Assembly: GCA_022747635.1 (NCBI GenBank)
Contig: JAKTNV010000004.1
Span: 22,939,969 to 23,003,968 of the forward strand
Reading direction: 5' to 3'
From: Hetaerina americana
Taxonomy: Eukaryota; Arthropoda; Insecta; Odonata; Calopterygidae
DNA: 64,000 nucleotides
Part shown: positions 33,868-47,579 of the stretch, piece by piece
How positions within the stretch are numbered: position 1 is the stretch's first letter
Layout of the letters: each line of letters starts with the position of its first letter
Program-made: the position numbers and the translations under genes
Notes under the pieces: generated by a model
The model's input: only the letters and a program-made list of their open reading frames with translations
Told to the model about the DNA's origin: nothing
Database searches by the model: none

Positions 33868-34050
33868 TTCATTAAATGAAGAACGCAATGTATTTTTCCA
33901 CTTTTCTTTATTTTGGTACTACTAGTTTCAACACTTAAGAGGTATCATCAGGCACAGTAGTGTACCTGATGATTAGGCCTACGCGTTGAAACTAGTAGCA
34001 CCAAAGTAAAGAACAATGGAAAAATACATTGTGTTCTTCATTTAATGAAC
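33868..34050. repeat. inverted pair of hammerhead-like modules, possibly Penelope-type termini
   Basis: The left arm (33868-33951, minus) and right arm (33966-34050, plus) are imperfect complements around a short spacer. Each arm reads outward CUGAUGA, about 15 bases, then GAAACUAGUAG, followed by a conserved tail (accaaagtaaag ... ggaaaaatac ... ttcattt). The boxes lie at 33951-33945 and 33966-33972; GAAAC lies at 33929-33925 and 33988-33992. The stem II sequences have diverged and neither pairs fully. Box and GAAAC are exact in both arms. Terminal repeats of Penelope-like elements can occur in inverted orientation and carry hammerheads, which fits the layout. Confidence 0.55.
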
Positions 34051-36759
34051 ATGAACTTCCACAAAGTTGAGCCAGAAACAGTCGAATACAAAGGGATTGA
34101 CTTCTTTGATATCCGTTAAACCTTAAAGCTTCTAGTGAGAAAACGGTCATATTAAACGAAGGAACAGAAATATCTTGCCTCACATATCGTCTGCAAATAA
34201 TGTTCATAAAACATTCAAACGATAAGAAAGCTTTTCCAACATCTCTGTAGTAATTACGCTTACGAAGTCAATGACATAGAAAAAGGATTTTCAAAACATT
34301 TTCCTTCTATCTCAGGAGCTAAAACAGGAATCATAAAATATTCATAGAAAGCATATACGTTAGGAGCCTTTGATAGACGAAGAAAGAAAGCCGTTCCAAA
34401 ACGAGAAACTAAGGCAATTTCAATATTAAAACCTATTACGATATAAAAAACTGGGGCATTTTCGATCAACTTGAAGCGAGCAAAAATGAGGTGGGTGGCA
34501 TTATATTTAGAATATTGGGAATATAGCTTTTAATACTTTATTTATTATTGTTCTGCATTTTTTCTTTTCTGACAACTTCAAATGTCCTCTTTATTTTTAT
34601 CCACATTTAATAGACCCTCCCGCGTTACCTTTGAGGCAAAGAGTCTTTCAGGAGGGCACCAACATATATATTCGTTTCCGAAACTACATTTGTTGCCTCA
34701 ACATATGAAATCACAGAATTTGAATCCCAATTACAATTTTATCCCATATAAAATGATTGCATGAAAAAGTTCAAAAAGATCACTTGTCCCTCCTGAATCA
34801 GCCTTAAAATAAGATTATGAACTTTTTCACTGAAATTATGATAATTAAACTGAAAAATTACAATAATTCATCTACCTTCAGGCGGTAATGATGTTTCCCT
34901 TCATATTTACTTCCACTTCAATTAAAAAAAGGGAATGGCATAAAACGCATCGTTATATCAAACCGGGTGGATCAGGATCGCAATTTTTGCAGGGAACTAA
35001 ACTTTCACTAAATACTAAAGGTAATTCAATCCACTTAAATACTTAAAAAAGGTAAGTAAATGAAAAATTACTGCTGAAATCGAATCTCTAAGAATGCTTC
35101 ACTCGCGAAATTATACCTTAGGTACAAAAAATATCATAAAATACTTTATTAAACTATTGCAGAGGCGGAATCATTCAAAACAATTATCTTATTCAACAGT
35201 AATACGGTCACAAAATTTTAGAATATTTTGTTGCATCAAAATTAAGTACACAAATGAATGGGCTAAATACAATTTAAATTAAAATGCAATTATTTTACAC
35301 TTCAGAATAATGGAATTCAGAAGGATCTCTATTAAGTTTGTACAGTAACTGGGTAAACGAAAAATGACTCCGTAAATGGGTATTTTGTGGGTATATTCAC
35401 TTCATGTGTCATTAAGCAGAACAAACGAGTTCACGACTTTAAGATGAGAACGGTGAACGTAATCGAGAGTTGTTTCCTAAGCTCTCTGATTGAACCTCGC
35501 CACATCATCTTACTACACTGAATAAATATACGGTATTTCCACGACCCTTTGGGCGAGATCCGTGTACCATTTGATCCCATTTGCAAGACCATCACTTAAA
35601 TTTCTCCTGAGGGAAAACGCACAGAATCATACTAAAGGAGCAAGCTGGCCAAACTTTAGACTGAATAGACCCCACCTATCTCTTTCCCACACTCTCAACT
35701 CTCTCCCTCCCCCACCCATCCCAATTCCACTCTTGACTCCCATGACATCTGTTTCTCTCTCCCCTTTCAGTCTAGCCTGCACCGAATCCAACCACAAACT
35801 CTAAACGTCCAGCACGCTTCCCCTCCCTCCACTATCATGCTTTATCAAGAGTGTGGAGCTTAGCTTCGTTGACCTAAGGGTCATTCGCGTGCCGGTATAA
35901 CTGTTCAAAAAGGAGGGAAGGAAATAGAAGGCGGTCGGTGTGCGAGGCCGTTTAAAAAAAAATAATTTATTGAAGTTGGAAGGAAAGGGGAAAATGTGTC
36001 ATGAAATAGGGATTGGGTGAACGTTCGTAGGTCTTCCCTGAATAAAAACCACATCGGCCTTGGAAAGTCCACTCCAGCTTGCGTCGGCAATTCCTTGGCC
36101 GTCGGAGAAACTTGCGTCCTTCACATAGAAACAAGCGTCGATCAATACGCATTCCCCCGATAGAAACAATTCCCGCGCTTATATGCTACCGTTTTGATTG
36201 TTAATTTTCTAATAAAGCAACGCAACATGAAAGAAAATACAAGACTAGATTTTGAGCATCTCATTCCTAAACTCAGTCAGGATAAAAGCACTCGATTTTA
36301 AGTTAAGTTAATAGTGTACAATTTCACACATGGCGGCTGCCTACTTGGTAGGGTTAGAAGGATAGAAAATGATTAGTGACTAATTATTAATTGCATCTTT
36401 CTCAAATATGTCTTAAATTCTCCTACAGCAAGGACAATAAATACTCTAGACATAGGTAGAAAACCCTTTAGAAAGGATTTAACAAACTTAAAGGTCGTGA
36501 GGGGCATACTAATGCGGGCATTGCACCCTTACAGCTATAGGAAAAAAATGAGCATTGTGAACGCAAGGAGCGCATTTTTCCCTTTCCCACTACATCAATA
36601 AACTTCCCCAGTGAGACCATTAAACCTTAATGACCTCTGATAGTCATAAAGAAGAGAAACATATCGTCTTCGCAGTTGAGAACAAAAATAAACCGTTGGC
36701 ACATTAAACTATATTGAGGAATGCTTCCTGGTAAAATTTTAACGCAGGCTTAATAAATA
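34051..36759. other. AT-rich non-coding stretch
   Basis: Nothing recognisable. A pyrimidine-rich patch at 35660-35860 and a GC-richer patch to 36180 hold short frames without motif. Confidence 0.5.
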
Positions 36760-37060
36760 AATTGATTCCCGATCCTTTCGAGTGGGGGACCGTTTCGGGA
36801 GAGAGGCCGAGAAGGGTATTTGAGGAGGAGAGACGGGGTCGATGGACGGCGGCCGGCCTTGCGGCGACCCTCGCTCTCGGAAGGAAGGGGATATTAGGAA
36901 GGAAGGGGATTCGGGAAACTTTGACGGTACGCATCTTGCTGTTGTTGTTGCTCCTCCTTCTTCCACTCCACCTCCTGGCCCAACCTTTTCCCTCTTCCCC
37001 TCCTGGCGCGTGGGAGTGAAACGTGCGGGAGTTCAGACGCGGTCTCACGCATGAACTGAC
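36760..37060. other. GC- and CpG-rich island
   Basis: A sharply bounded GC-rich patch rich in CpG, with open frames on both strands that are mirror images of one another. A Leu-run in one plus frame comes from a gttgttgttgctcctcc tract. I regard it as a possible promoter or 5' UTR island, not as a protein gene. No convincing splice donor was found. Confidence 0.4.
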
Positions 37061-40000
37061 TTGCGTTACTGGAGGGGAAAATTAGGGATGGCAATATAAC
37101 CTAAGAGATGTAATTTTGGCTCTTTGCTGAATAGAGCGAGGAAGGGGGAGAGATGATTGACGTGGGGGAGAGAGAAAGAGAGTGTGTGTGAGAAGTCGAT
37201 AAAATATCTGTAGGGTAACCATATTTTGAAATTGTGTTGAGACAAGCAGCGTTTCCCAAAGGACCACGGAAGAGTTTAGAAAAAAATATTTATCCAAAAA
37301 TGGTGGGTATAGCGTGGAAAAATCAAAATACGTGGTCGTGTGAATTGAAAATATCAAAATTATGCACAGCTTCACTCCCAAAAGGAGGTGGATGGAGAGA
37401 TACCACAGCATAGGAATCGATTTTTTTTCTCGTACATCTAAAGCCCTGAAAGTTGTATTACCTTAATTAGAATTTAGAGTGCATAGTAAATGTTAAAATA
37501 TCTTGAAATCCATTAAAATTAATGAAATACCATCCATGCATAAAGCAAGTGGTACGATCGAATATTGGTCGTTTTACATATTTGAAAAATAGTGAAAAAT
37601 CGGAAAAAATAATCGCGGGTCATTGGAAGGTGTTAATGTGACGGCAAGAAGTTTGAAAATATTTTGAAGATTTTAAAATGCAGGAAAAAGAAAAAAACGT
37701 GTGTATCATCACATTTAACCTCAATAAAGCTATAGTGGTTCAGAGCATTCTCCGTTCTTACTCCCTCCAGCGTTCAATGCGTGATGTATTGGATTTCTTA
37801 ATTCAGCGTTAGTAAAAAAATGAAAGATGCGGATAATGAAATTCAAATATTGGCTCGAAAAATATTGATTCGGAATCCTCTGCTATACCTTTGAACTGAA
37901 AATGATATTCGTTGTAAACCTTCGTAATACCAACTGCTTCGTAAAGTCAATGGAAAATCATCAAATTAGTCCCCAGAAGATGGTCTCAATATAATTTATT
38001 ACAGTAACGTATACCACCTGATAAAATATAAAATATTCTCCCAAGAGGGAAGAGTGAATCAAAAGAAGAAATTATCAGTCGCAATGAACATATTCAGATT
38101 CGAGACATGAAACATCCTTGGGAGCTGTTAGAAACCTGGAAAATATGAAGGTGGAAATGGCTGAGACTTACACATTAAATGAGTCGAAATAGGAAGTTGA
38201 ACTGGAAGTTAGTAGGCTATCGAATAAAATATTAGGAATAACAATCAATCCCCGTTTACAAAAAAAACGACAACAGTCTTAATCTCAACTCATAGAAGGT
38301 GCTTAGAGGGTTAATGGAACAAGACTGCATTCTGTAGTGTATCAAACAACTGTGAAAAGAAGAGAATAAACATTAGCGAGTGCTGAAAGAAACCCTCCAA
38401 TAGAAAGGAGAAAGAAAAGGAGAATTGATGTTCATTTGGTACAAATTTGGTAGTGAAGGGCAAAAAAACAAAAAACTTACCGGAAGAGGAATGATGGGGT
38501 TTTGCGTATATTATGGCAGTAGCAAATACTCTTTTGATGTCAATAGAGTGATGACTACGGTAGATTCCAAGGGAAATATCCACATTACCTTAGCTAATGC
38601 TACATTCTGCGACTAAGATGAAACGACTTCCAGGGGAAACTGAATAGCGTAATTGCTGCTGTACTTTGCCCAGGATCACTGTTATAAAAAATATTAACAA
38701 TAGCAAGTCATCATTTGCAGTAAGCGTTTGGCAATAACAAACAGAATACGTAAGTGAAATGGGTTAAATGAAACAGTATACATAGCAACGGCAGAAAAGA
38801 CTTGCAATCAATTGCTAAGTCCGAGATATAATCTATTTTACATGAGCAAAATCGTTATTCATTATTGATAAAATATGAGAGTAAAATATAAGTTAACAGG
38901 AATAAGGAAATTAGATCAAAACTCTGAGCACTACTTCCGTACGCGCAACTACTACGATTTCACATGCTCCGTTACGTTTAGTCAATATAAATATTAGTTA
39001 AAGGTGAGGTTTAAGAGGACTAAAAATGTTCTTTGACTAAACATTTGAAAATACTTCAAAAATAACTCTTAAAAATCAATATCAGCTACTTACATGCTAG
39101 TATTTGGAAGTCAAAGGAAAGCGTTGAGCTACGATGAATCAAAATAAGTGAAATCTTTCACCTATTTAGAAGTTTTCACCGAGAACATATTAATTCAGAA
39201 CATTTTTCGAGCACAATTCAGAATATTTCATCTAGCGCTTGTTCGTAAGCGATAGTAACGAAATGGATAAAGGAATTCAGAAACCATCATGAATATCTTT
39301 ACTTTTATATGATGCTATATGTACCAACCTAAAAACTGTTAAATGGGTACTCTTGACGAGCCATTACTTTTTGCGTTGTCCAAGGGCTCAATGTGACAGT
39401 GAATATCGGTCCTAAAATTCGATTTTATGACGGACCTGCCATAAATTCTCATCCTTATTATTTTTCATTCCAGTCCGATCGTCACTCATTTCTTACAGAT
39501 CATTTTCCAGGAAGACGTTTTCCGGAGGACTTTCCGATCTTCTCCTTATTTTTACGTCCCGCCATTGAAGGAGCATAAACCATCATGTTTGCGGCGCGAA
39601 TGTATCCCTAATGAATGTTTACGTCATATAAAATCAGCTAAAGAAACCCATTAAACCCCTACAATCCCTCATTCAAATTCTTCCGTTTGTAACATTTCAA
39701 TTCATTTCATTTCCGCATGTCCTTCGTCAAAGAGCACCGTGAAATGCACGCTTCCACTCTGGACATTTTTTAAAGAATATTTCTTTGCAAAAAAAAAATC
39801 AGTCAAGTGAATCCTCGGGGATATTTTGTTTATGACCATAATCTAAAATGGCTAGAAAACCGCATTTTCCCCACCAACGGAGGATCACCGGTACTAACGC
39901 AAGGCTGCCTTTCCTGCCTTGAGATTTTGGACCCCTGAGAGGCGTTTGCATTATCTCGTTTTTCGTTCCACGTAATTAATCTGCACGATTTCATACACTT

Positions 40001-40451
40001 TATCAAATAAGTATTGTCCTCTAGTCCAAGAGCTGTTCTTCCTTATCGCCAACGCAAACCTCGTTACAACCACGGCTGCGGAAAACCATAAACTGTGGAG
40101 AGATGAAGACCATTTCTTGTGAATTGTCTCCCGATTTTTACTTTGATGAAAACCTCAGGCTTTCCTGTAAGATCGCATTCAATTTTGCCGTGGTGGATTT
40201 TTATTCTTGAGCTAGTCAAAGCAGCAGAGCAAACAGCAGTCAAATAGTTAACGTTTAAATACTCAATTACCATTTCTCTTCGTCTCTATATTCCTTCCCA
40301 GAGCCATTTAACGCACTGAACCCACAAGTGTGATGATTTAAGAATGAATATGAGGCTCAAATAAAGGGCAAAACCTGGCAGTCTCGGGTACTGCTCTTGT
40401 GATACCCTTGCTGAAAATTTTTATGACCGTATTACTGTCCAATTAAATAAT
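37061..40451. other. AT-rich non-coding stretch
   Basis: No feature supported. Near 37970-38000, agaagatggtctc followed by aatataattt faintly resembles the hammerhead-like loci but is too decayed to call. Confidence 0.45.
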
Positions 40452-40886
40452 TTGAAAACGGTACTGAAAACTCTTTGCATTTTTTCTTGTTGCATTTATA
40501 CGTTATGGTACTTACTTCACTGGCTCAATTCCTTAAATATGCGGAATAAACGCTATAATAATACTGAAACGAAACACTTCTACCAACATAAGGAAATCAT
40601 CCAAAGATATCTCAGAAAAAATTTGGGAATCCCTTTACCATGGGTCCATAAAATGGTGAAATCCTTGTGTTCCAGGGTTAGACTCGGTAACTTTTGGCGG
40701 ACCGAAGGAGACAAAAGTTGGAGCAACGGAAGACCAGGAATATTACCCTTGAAAATTGATGAGAAACATAATTTTCCTCTGGAGTACAGAATAAAAGTTT
40801 TGGTTTTGAAATTTAGGGATAAAGTTCTAACTACTGATGCATGCTCACAAGAGTTGCGACTCTTACCCTCAGCGAAGCAGGTTTGA
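40452..40886 (+). CDS. unrecognised open frame, possible exon
   Basis: The frame is open for 144 codons without an ATG at its start; the first ATG (about 40539) would give about 116 codons beginning MRNKRYNNTETK. The non-ATG upstream part encodes a hydrophobic run (LCIFSCCIYTLWYLLHW) like a membrane anchor. The rest is basic and contains GIPLPWVHKMVKSL and GRPGILPLKID. The frame ends just after a donor-like gcag/gtttga at about 40879. It lies in AT-rich DNA, where 144 open codons are uncommon. I cannot name a family, and chance or a host exon are both possible. Confidence 0.2.
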   Translation: MKTVLKTLCIFSCCIYTLWYLLHWLNSLNMRNKRYNNTETKHFYQHKEIIQRYLRKNLGIPLPWVHKMVKSLCSRVRLGNFWRTEGDKSWSNGRPGILPLKIDEKHNFPLEYRIKVLVLKFRDKVLTTDACSQELRLLPSAKQV

Positions 40887-41977
40887 AACCAGATGAATTT
40901 GCGTAGGTTAAACGCTCAGCGTAACAGCGCACCTAAGAGAGAAAACTAAAATTTTGTTTTTTCAAATAGTATAGGAAAAATGTATTTAAAATCTTTCGGG
41001 AGGTTTTGAAAGATTTCAGTACGCCAAAATAAATGCACATGTCGCATTTACGACCGATTTTCACTAAGTATAACGTTGTTCTGTCAAATATAATTCATTA
41101 ATTGTAAAGTCAAATTGCAATCCCCTTATTATATTACCAAAGACCTCGAAAAAAAACTTTGACCTTTGACATAATTATATTTTGACGCCAAAGAATTTGT
41201 GTGCCATATAATCGAACGTAATTGAAATATAGGATGACATTTAAGTTTAAAAGTTGAATGATGTGTATTCTTGGATTCTTGCATAATTACATTATTATAC
41301 ACCCAAATGATGATAATGTCGTAATTCCGTTAATTCATTTTATTCTCCTTCCACCATTTCATTTCCATGTGCACGTTAAACAGCGCATGTGATGATGGAC
41401 CTAAGTAATGGGTGGGTCTAGGTAATAATTTTCCCTGCTCTCCATCCTCTCATTATTAATCCTTAGAACTACTCAAGCTGTGTGAATATGCTAACGTATT
41501 ATCCTGCAGTCCTAGCATATAACTGCCTTTTCTTATTCTTAATGGAAATTAACACTGATCTGACAAAGTCTTCGAGCCAAAATTCTCCCTCATAAATTCT
41601 ACGATGCTATACGCAGTACTGCTGAAAGTATCCTCTTTGACGAGTTTTACACAACATTCAAGTATTCGTAATGAATTATGACTATGTTGCCATGAAAGCC
41701 AATGCAAATAATCTGAAGCAATTGCATCACCTACTTTTATTGTAAGGACACTTTCTCCTAAAATACTAAAAGTATCATGCAGATATAAATGTGTGAATTT
41801 CCCAAGCGTAAAACGAGGATTTTATTCTATCCTTTCAACTATATCTAAATCAAAATTGTATGATGCCAATATTCCTTAGTATCTTAATGAGTTTCGGATG
41901 ATTCATTCGGCTATATATTGTAAAACTAAGAAAAAATCATTGGAAGAATAATTTATCAAGTGGGCTTTGTATACAAT

Positions 41978-41980
<3 letters not shown>
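40887..41980. other. AT-rich non-coding stretch
   Basis: No feature seen. Confidence 0.55.

Positions 41981-42038
<58 letters not shown>
41981..42038. repeat. (TA)n microsatellite
   Basis: About 29 uninterrupted TA units. Confidence 0.95.
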
Positions 42039-42041
<3 letters not shown>

Positions 42042-42759
42042 CAAATGTTTAATTGTATCGGGAGAGTTATGAATTTAGGATATAATGAAAGACATCGAAC
42101 AATTCAGACTAAAACATTAGGGTGTCTCTCAAATACCTACAAAATTGGAGACTATGGAAAATTAATGATTTTAGAAACTGCATTCAAATATGTTTAGTGA
42201 ACAATGCGAGAGAACAAACATTTCCTATTGATCAGTGCTAACAAGGTAGGTGTTCGCGTGCTATTGGAAAGAGCGATAGCATTCTACAGTCGATGGTTCA
42301 ATTAGCCTCTGAAGAATATATGGACATAGTATGCTTTATAATTTTGATGTTAACCAAGAAATAAAAATAAAGAAAATAGGGTAAAAATTGAGTGGGTTCT
42401 ACCACCATACATAATGTATACCTACCTGTATAATGGCATTAAAATAATGAGTACCAAACAAGTGCTCTTTTTCACAGAATTAAAAGCCTTTACTACGGCA
42501 TGTTTTTTGAATGACTTCATTATTCTCAGCATCTCTGAGTCAATTTGGTGATATGTGTGTACAGTTCTCTCACAAAATTTTTTTTTTTAATAATAGCCTA
42601 GTAAAATGCGTAATAATGACTTCATATTAATTCTCAACCAGTTCTTTGAGAGTATTTAGGTTGTCTGACGAATTGCGTGAGGGTAATCGGTCTACATAGT
42701 TTTAATAGTGCGAGTGCATAATTTGATAGGATTTGAGAGAAAAATACAAGAGACCATTG

Positions 42760-43620
42760 CGCCATAAAGCTATTGTAGGCGACACAGCATACCCTACCGC
42801 CACCCCTGGTCTCACCATGCATCGCCGTGACTCCATAGTTCGGCATTTTATCTTCTTTCCTTCCCTACGGACGAGCTCACGATTGACATGCCAAACGTCT
42901 CTCCTGCAAATGCCTTTCACATTTTCAACTTCCCTCACACATCCAAACGTCGCCATCCACTTGCCCCTGTTCTCTATTCACTCTAGATGTTTTCAAATCG
43001 TCTTGTCAACCGTTTCGACCTCCGTCTCCGTGAAGTGTCCCAAAAAATGAATAAAGATCCCGGGGACGCTTATATTCCAGCGCAGAAAGGAGAAGAACCC
43101 AGAGAACAAATAATCACCACGACTTCCTCCATTCACCCTAAAGTTCCCGACCCTCGCCTTTTCCTCGGCTTCACCAACGCCGCGTTCCTCTCAGCAGGGT
43201 GGTAGTATGACCATAAACGTCATACCCATCCTGCTCCACACCCGTGGAGATATTGGAAGTCATCTCGGTGGAGGTTATAAATAAAATAACAAAAAAATTA
43301 AGAACACGATAGAAATAAGGCAAGAGAGAGGTAGAGGAGGTTGTTGGGTTCGCAACGTAGCGGGGAAGGCGAGGGAATAAGGAAAGGCGTAGCGAACGTG
43401 AAAGAACATGGGGAGACGGGAGAACGAGGGCGGAGGTTGCGAGACCTGACCTGGGTTGTGAGGCGGGACAGGGAGAGGAAAGAAATTACAAAAAAAATAA
43501 TGAAATAGTCGGGAGAGGCCTTGCGGAAGTCGACGGAATGGGGAAACGGGAGGCGAGAATACGTTGACGTGGTAGCGGTGGAAATATAGGCACGCGGTAG
43601 AACTAGAGGCATGAAGGAGT
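42760..43620. other. GC-richer island with a purine-biased second half
   Basis: Two adjoining patches (42760-43240 and 43280-43620) are GC-richer than the flanks. The second is strongly purine-biased on the plus strand. Frames of about 85-105 codons occur on both strands without motif. On the minus strand, atttgcag near 42907 and a gtgaga donor near 42815 could bound a small exon, but only weakly. Confidence 0.35.
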
Positions 43621-43630
43621 GCCGTATGAC

Positions 43631-46600
43631 TCCGATTAATAAGATCAGAAACGGAGGAACATAAAGTAATCCAGAAATAAGAAATTAGGGATAAGATTTA
43701 TACCCAAATGCTTTGTTTAATTTGCCGAAAAATATGACATTACAGCGTCAGAAATTGAGTACATATACAAGAACCTGGGGTATGTTCTGTGAGAATTCAA
43801 AGAAGTTAATAACTAATGGTAACATAACTTTGCTTGTAAGTAACACAGAGTTTCCCACCACTACTAAAAATTTAATCCCACGATTGTTTTAATGCAGCAC
43901 TAAATTCTGCTCCATGCAGTGTTAATTTTTTCACCCCAGATAGCATTTATAAATTACTCAGAAACTCTGAAGGGTATGAAGTAGTTTTCTAGGCCCGAAG
44001 AGAGACTTCTTCTACGTAGGGAACTAATCATTAATAATGATAACGTAATTCATTTGAAAAATTCACGGGAGAATCAATTCATCAATCGTTATGCTACTTA
44101 GAAACGGAGCAAAAATCGAGGAGAATATCACAAGACAAGAGATTGTACTCTATGCTCAATTGGATATTGACGTTATTGTAAATATTGCTAAATAAAAGTA
44201 ATAAATAACTACAAATATCCATTAAATACATTTTAATGCACCCTTAGTGAAAACAAGCATAATGTTTCGAGGAGGCTGATTTTCCAATACTGTGATAGCT
44301 ACATTCGTCTAAAAATGGAAATGATAGTTTAAAGTTTCAAGTATGACCAGCATCGTTAAAGAATACTATCACAAAAAGTTTATTGCAAATTCTTAATAAA
44401 GCAGTAGGCCTAATGTTCTCTCCTTCAGCTCATTGATAGTAATGAAATGAGGAAAAATAAGAAAATGTCCTCGGTTTAAAGCCGCTTGCTTTAATTCTAT
44501 TTCAGCGAAAATATAAGCGAGTATTTCATCGTTCATAAAGTTTGTGAAAATCACTTCCGCAACTTAATTAAATAGTTTTACCAATTTTTCTATCGAAATT
44601 CCGTTGACAAAAACGTTCACTTGAAAATTCTCAGGAAAATGGTGTCAAAATCGATTGAAGGAAACTGAAAAGCCACTTAGTAAAAATTCCAAAGTCCGTT
44701 TATTTGTAGAAAGGCAATGCTTTTCACATAAAATAATAAAAATGGAGCAATAATGATCGTAAACACTTTGCGTAGGGCTTATGCTAGTGTTTTATCGTGT
44801 TCATCCTTTTCTGAATTGCACCAGTATTTTTAAGGCTCAAGAAACATTTGGCCAAATATTTTGCACTTTCACAAGTAGGTGAAATTAATATATTAGAAAT
44901 GTACAGGGACCCTAGAAGAAAGAAGAAACATAAGTAATTATGTAAAATTAAAACGGAATATAAAAAGAATGAATTCGATAATGATGCATGTAGATATCCA
45001 AGCTGAGCAACACTGAATAATTCGACCGCGGTTAAGTACACCGGAAATGGTCCACCCGCGCTAGGATGCACTTAGGTTGGCCGTCTCCGCCGGAGTATCT
45101 GTGCTCATTATGAATGTATGTTAATGATGAGGAATCGAGTTTTGAGACGAGGAGGAGTGATAACCATGAGGGGAACTTTACAAGGAGGAACGCGAAAAGA
45201 GAGATAGAGTGCATTTTACCTGGGTATCACGAAATATTATGGTGAAATGGCATTCGAAGGGAATTCGAGGCGGAGGATATGAAAGATAAAATCAATACAT
45301 GTACCACTGTCTCTTCCTCACGAGGCATGCGTCGACTAATCTCTTCAGGCTTTTGAAAGTTTAGATATCAATAGTGATAAAGGGAATTTAAATCAACGAT
45401 GGACAACGAATTAACGCTATAACGTACGAAATTTCATATTAAGAGACCAGATTACTTTCCGCGTAACACTATTCAGTTTCCAATGAACCCAGAAAATCGT
45501 ACTGCAAAAAGTTCGCAAAGAATCATCTAAAGCCGGGGCTCTAAAATAAATCTTAAATACAAAGTGTTGATATTTTATATTTTTTCATTGATTAACTTTT
45601 GTGAAATTTATAAATCGTTTAAAATATAAGAAAGCTGAGGAATCGGGATGAAGAAAATACACTAGAGTTAAGGTCATAAGAAGGGCAGCAGAAAATGCCA
45701 TAGAATTGAAAAATCCTTGCTATAATAGATATTGATCCAATTTTTCAAATGGCATATACTGAATAATTTAATTTATTGTCTTAGTTCTTCCCTTAGCCTT
45801 TTCCATGCTAGAGCGCATCATTAAAAATACGTAGTTTTAAATTTAGGATACCCATTCGGCGTTTTCTCACATTTTGAGCATCACCTTCATTATCATTCCT
45901 TCGGCTGGTGTTGCTCCAATCATTTAGGATAAATCTCTATTTTGGAGCAGTTGCTCTTGCAAAGGGTTCCAAAATGAGATCATTGTTTTCCCCCATATCT
46001 TCTCTATGCATTTCAATATGCTTTTGGTTGGTATTCGCCTTCTGTTGTTATCAATCTGAAAGCTATGGGCACAGATACATCCTTTCAATTCACTAGCGAG
46101 TAAAAAAATATGCCATTAATGAGAGAGAGAGAGCTTTGGTGAAGCCATATTCAAAATTATCAATGCATGACAACTGGGACGAAAGTTACAACCGGATTAA
46201 TTGAACAGGTAAGGTTGCTTGCCGAAAAGTCACCGATGATGCACAGGCCTTGAGTTTGCAACGATATCCGGGAAATTTCAGCTGTATCATGGAATTTGTT
46301 TTAACTTAACCGTTGTATTTATTTTAATTATTTTACATTTGATTTATTTTAATAGTCTACCATACAGAATCCGTTTACAGCAGTTGTCTAAGTGATTCGC
46401 CCGTCAAGTTTATTTTTCATCTCTCCAGTCCTATTTCCATATCTCTACGCCTGTATTCTTTATTCAGTAACACAAGAACACGCAGCGCGTCGCAATAGCT
46501 GCGGTTATTAGTAAAAGCATACGAAGAATGGAGAAATAGGCAATACTGAGAAATAAACATAAAAAGTGTTCCAACTAATCTTATAATTATGGGTATTAAT

Positions 46601-47579
46601 ACCATGAAGGATGCAAATTAAATCATCAAACACTTGACAGCAAATAAAATATTTCAACGGGGAAAAACTGCGGATAGGATATTAATTCTAATATGGAAAT
46701 GAATCCTTCTTTCGGTAAATAGCCAGGCCATTCATGCTACCTTTGTATAACAGTCATTGATAAATTTTACCTCCGGGGGAAAGAATTGCTCCCTAGTAAT
46801 AGGTAAATAAGATAAACTCGTCAGTCGCCTTCTAACCATGCCGTTGTCTAATAGTCAAAGTATTTGTGGTAAAAGTTTTTCAAGAATATATTTCAGTTTT
46901 TTAAGAATTGAGAAAGGATTTCACTACCGCACTTTTCCATGAAAATAACACATAAGCCCAATAATACAATGCGATCGGTTTTCTGGGGTTCAAATATGAT
47001 TCTTAAAATGGATCCTAACAAGAAATATTACAACCATTAGACATAATAGTTAACAATTTCCAAAAATTATTCCTGTTCATTACATTCGAATTTTAATGGA
47101 AGCATATCATGCAGAAATGTTCAAGGCCTGTCACGTGAAGAATCGAAACAATTAAAAATCATTTTAACGATTTCAGGGCTTATTCACACTCAATATCTTG
47201 CATATTAGTTATCATGGGGAAAAATAGTGATGCGTATTTCAATCGGCTTAATCGTTTTAGATAAGATATATCACGTTTTAGGACTTGGAAATTAATCATA
47301 AAATATTTCAATATCTGCTTGCTGTGTTTGTTGAAAATTAATAAAAGATAATATGATACGGTACTCAAACTGAAAAATCCTTGTTGACAACAAAAATAAA
47401 TAACTTTCTAATAAAATTAATTACTTGCACACATTTTAATTAAATATGAAAATGTATCATGAAAACATTAATTTGACAAAGCAAAATTAATTATGAAAAC
47501 CTTGATTAATACGCGCATTATTCAACGTCTCCTTCCTATGGGAAATATGGCGCATAATTAGGATTCCTAGAATTTATTT
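43631..47579. other. AT-rich non-coding stretch
   Basis: Nothing recognisable apart from a short (GA)n run at 46119-46133. Confidence 0.5.

Noticed and set aside
34990..35020. 28-base microexon between tttttgcag and gtaatt
   Set aside because: Too short, AT-rich, and no neighbouring exon to support it.
37970..38010. agaagatggtctc followed by aatataattt as another hammerhead-like locus
   Set aside because: Neither box nor GAAAC is intact and no stem pairs; too weak to list.
42815..42907. Minus-strand mini-exon between atttgcag and gtgaga
   Set aside because: Only one of three frames is open, the peptide is highly charged without motif, and the splice signals are weak.
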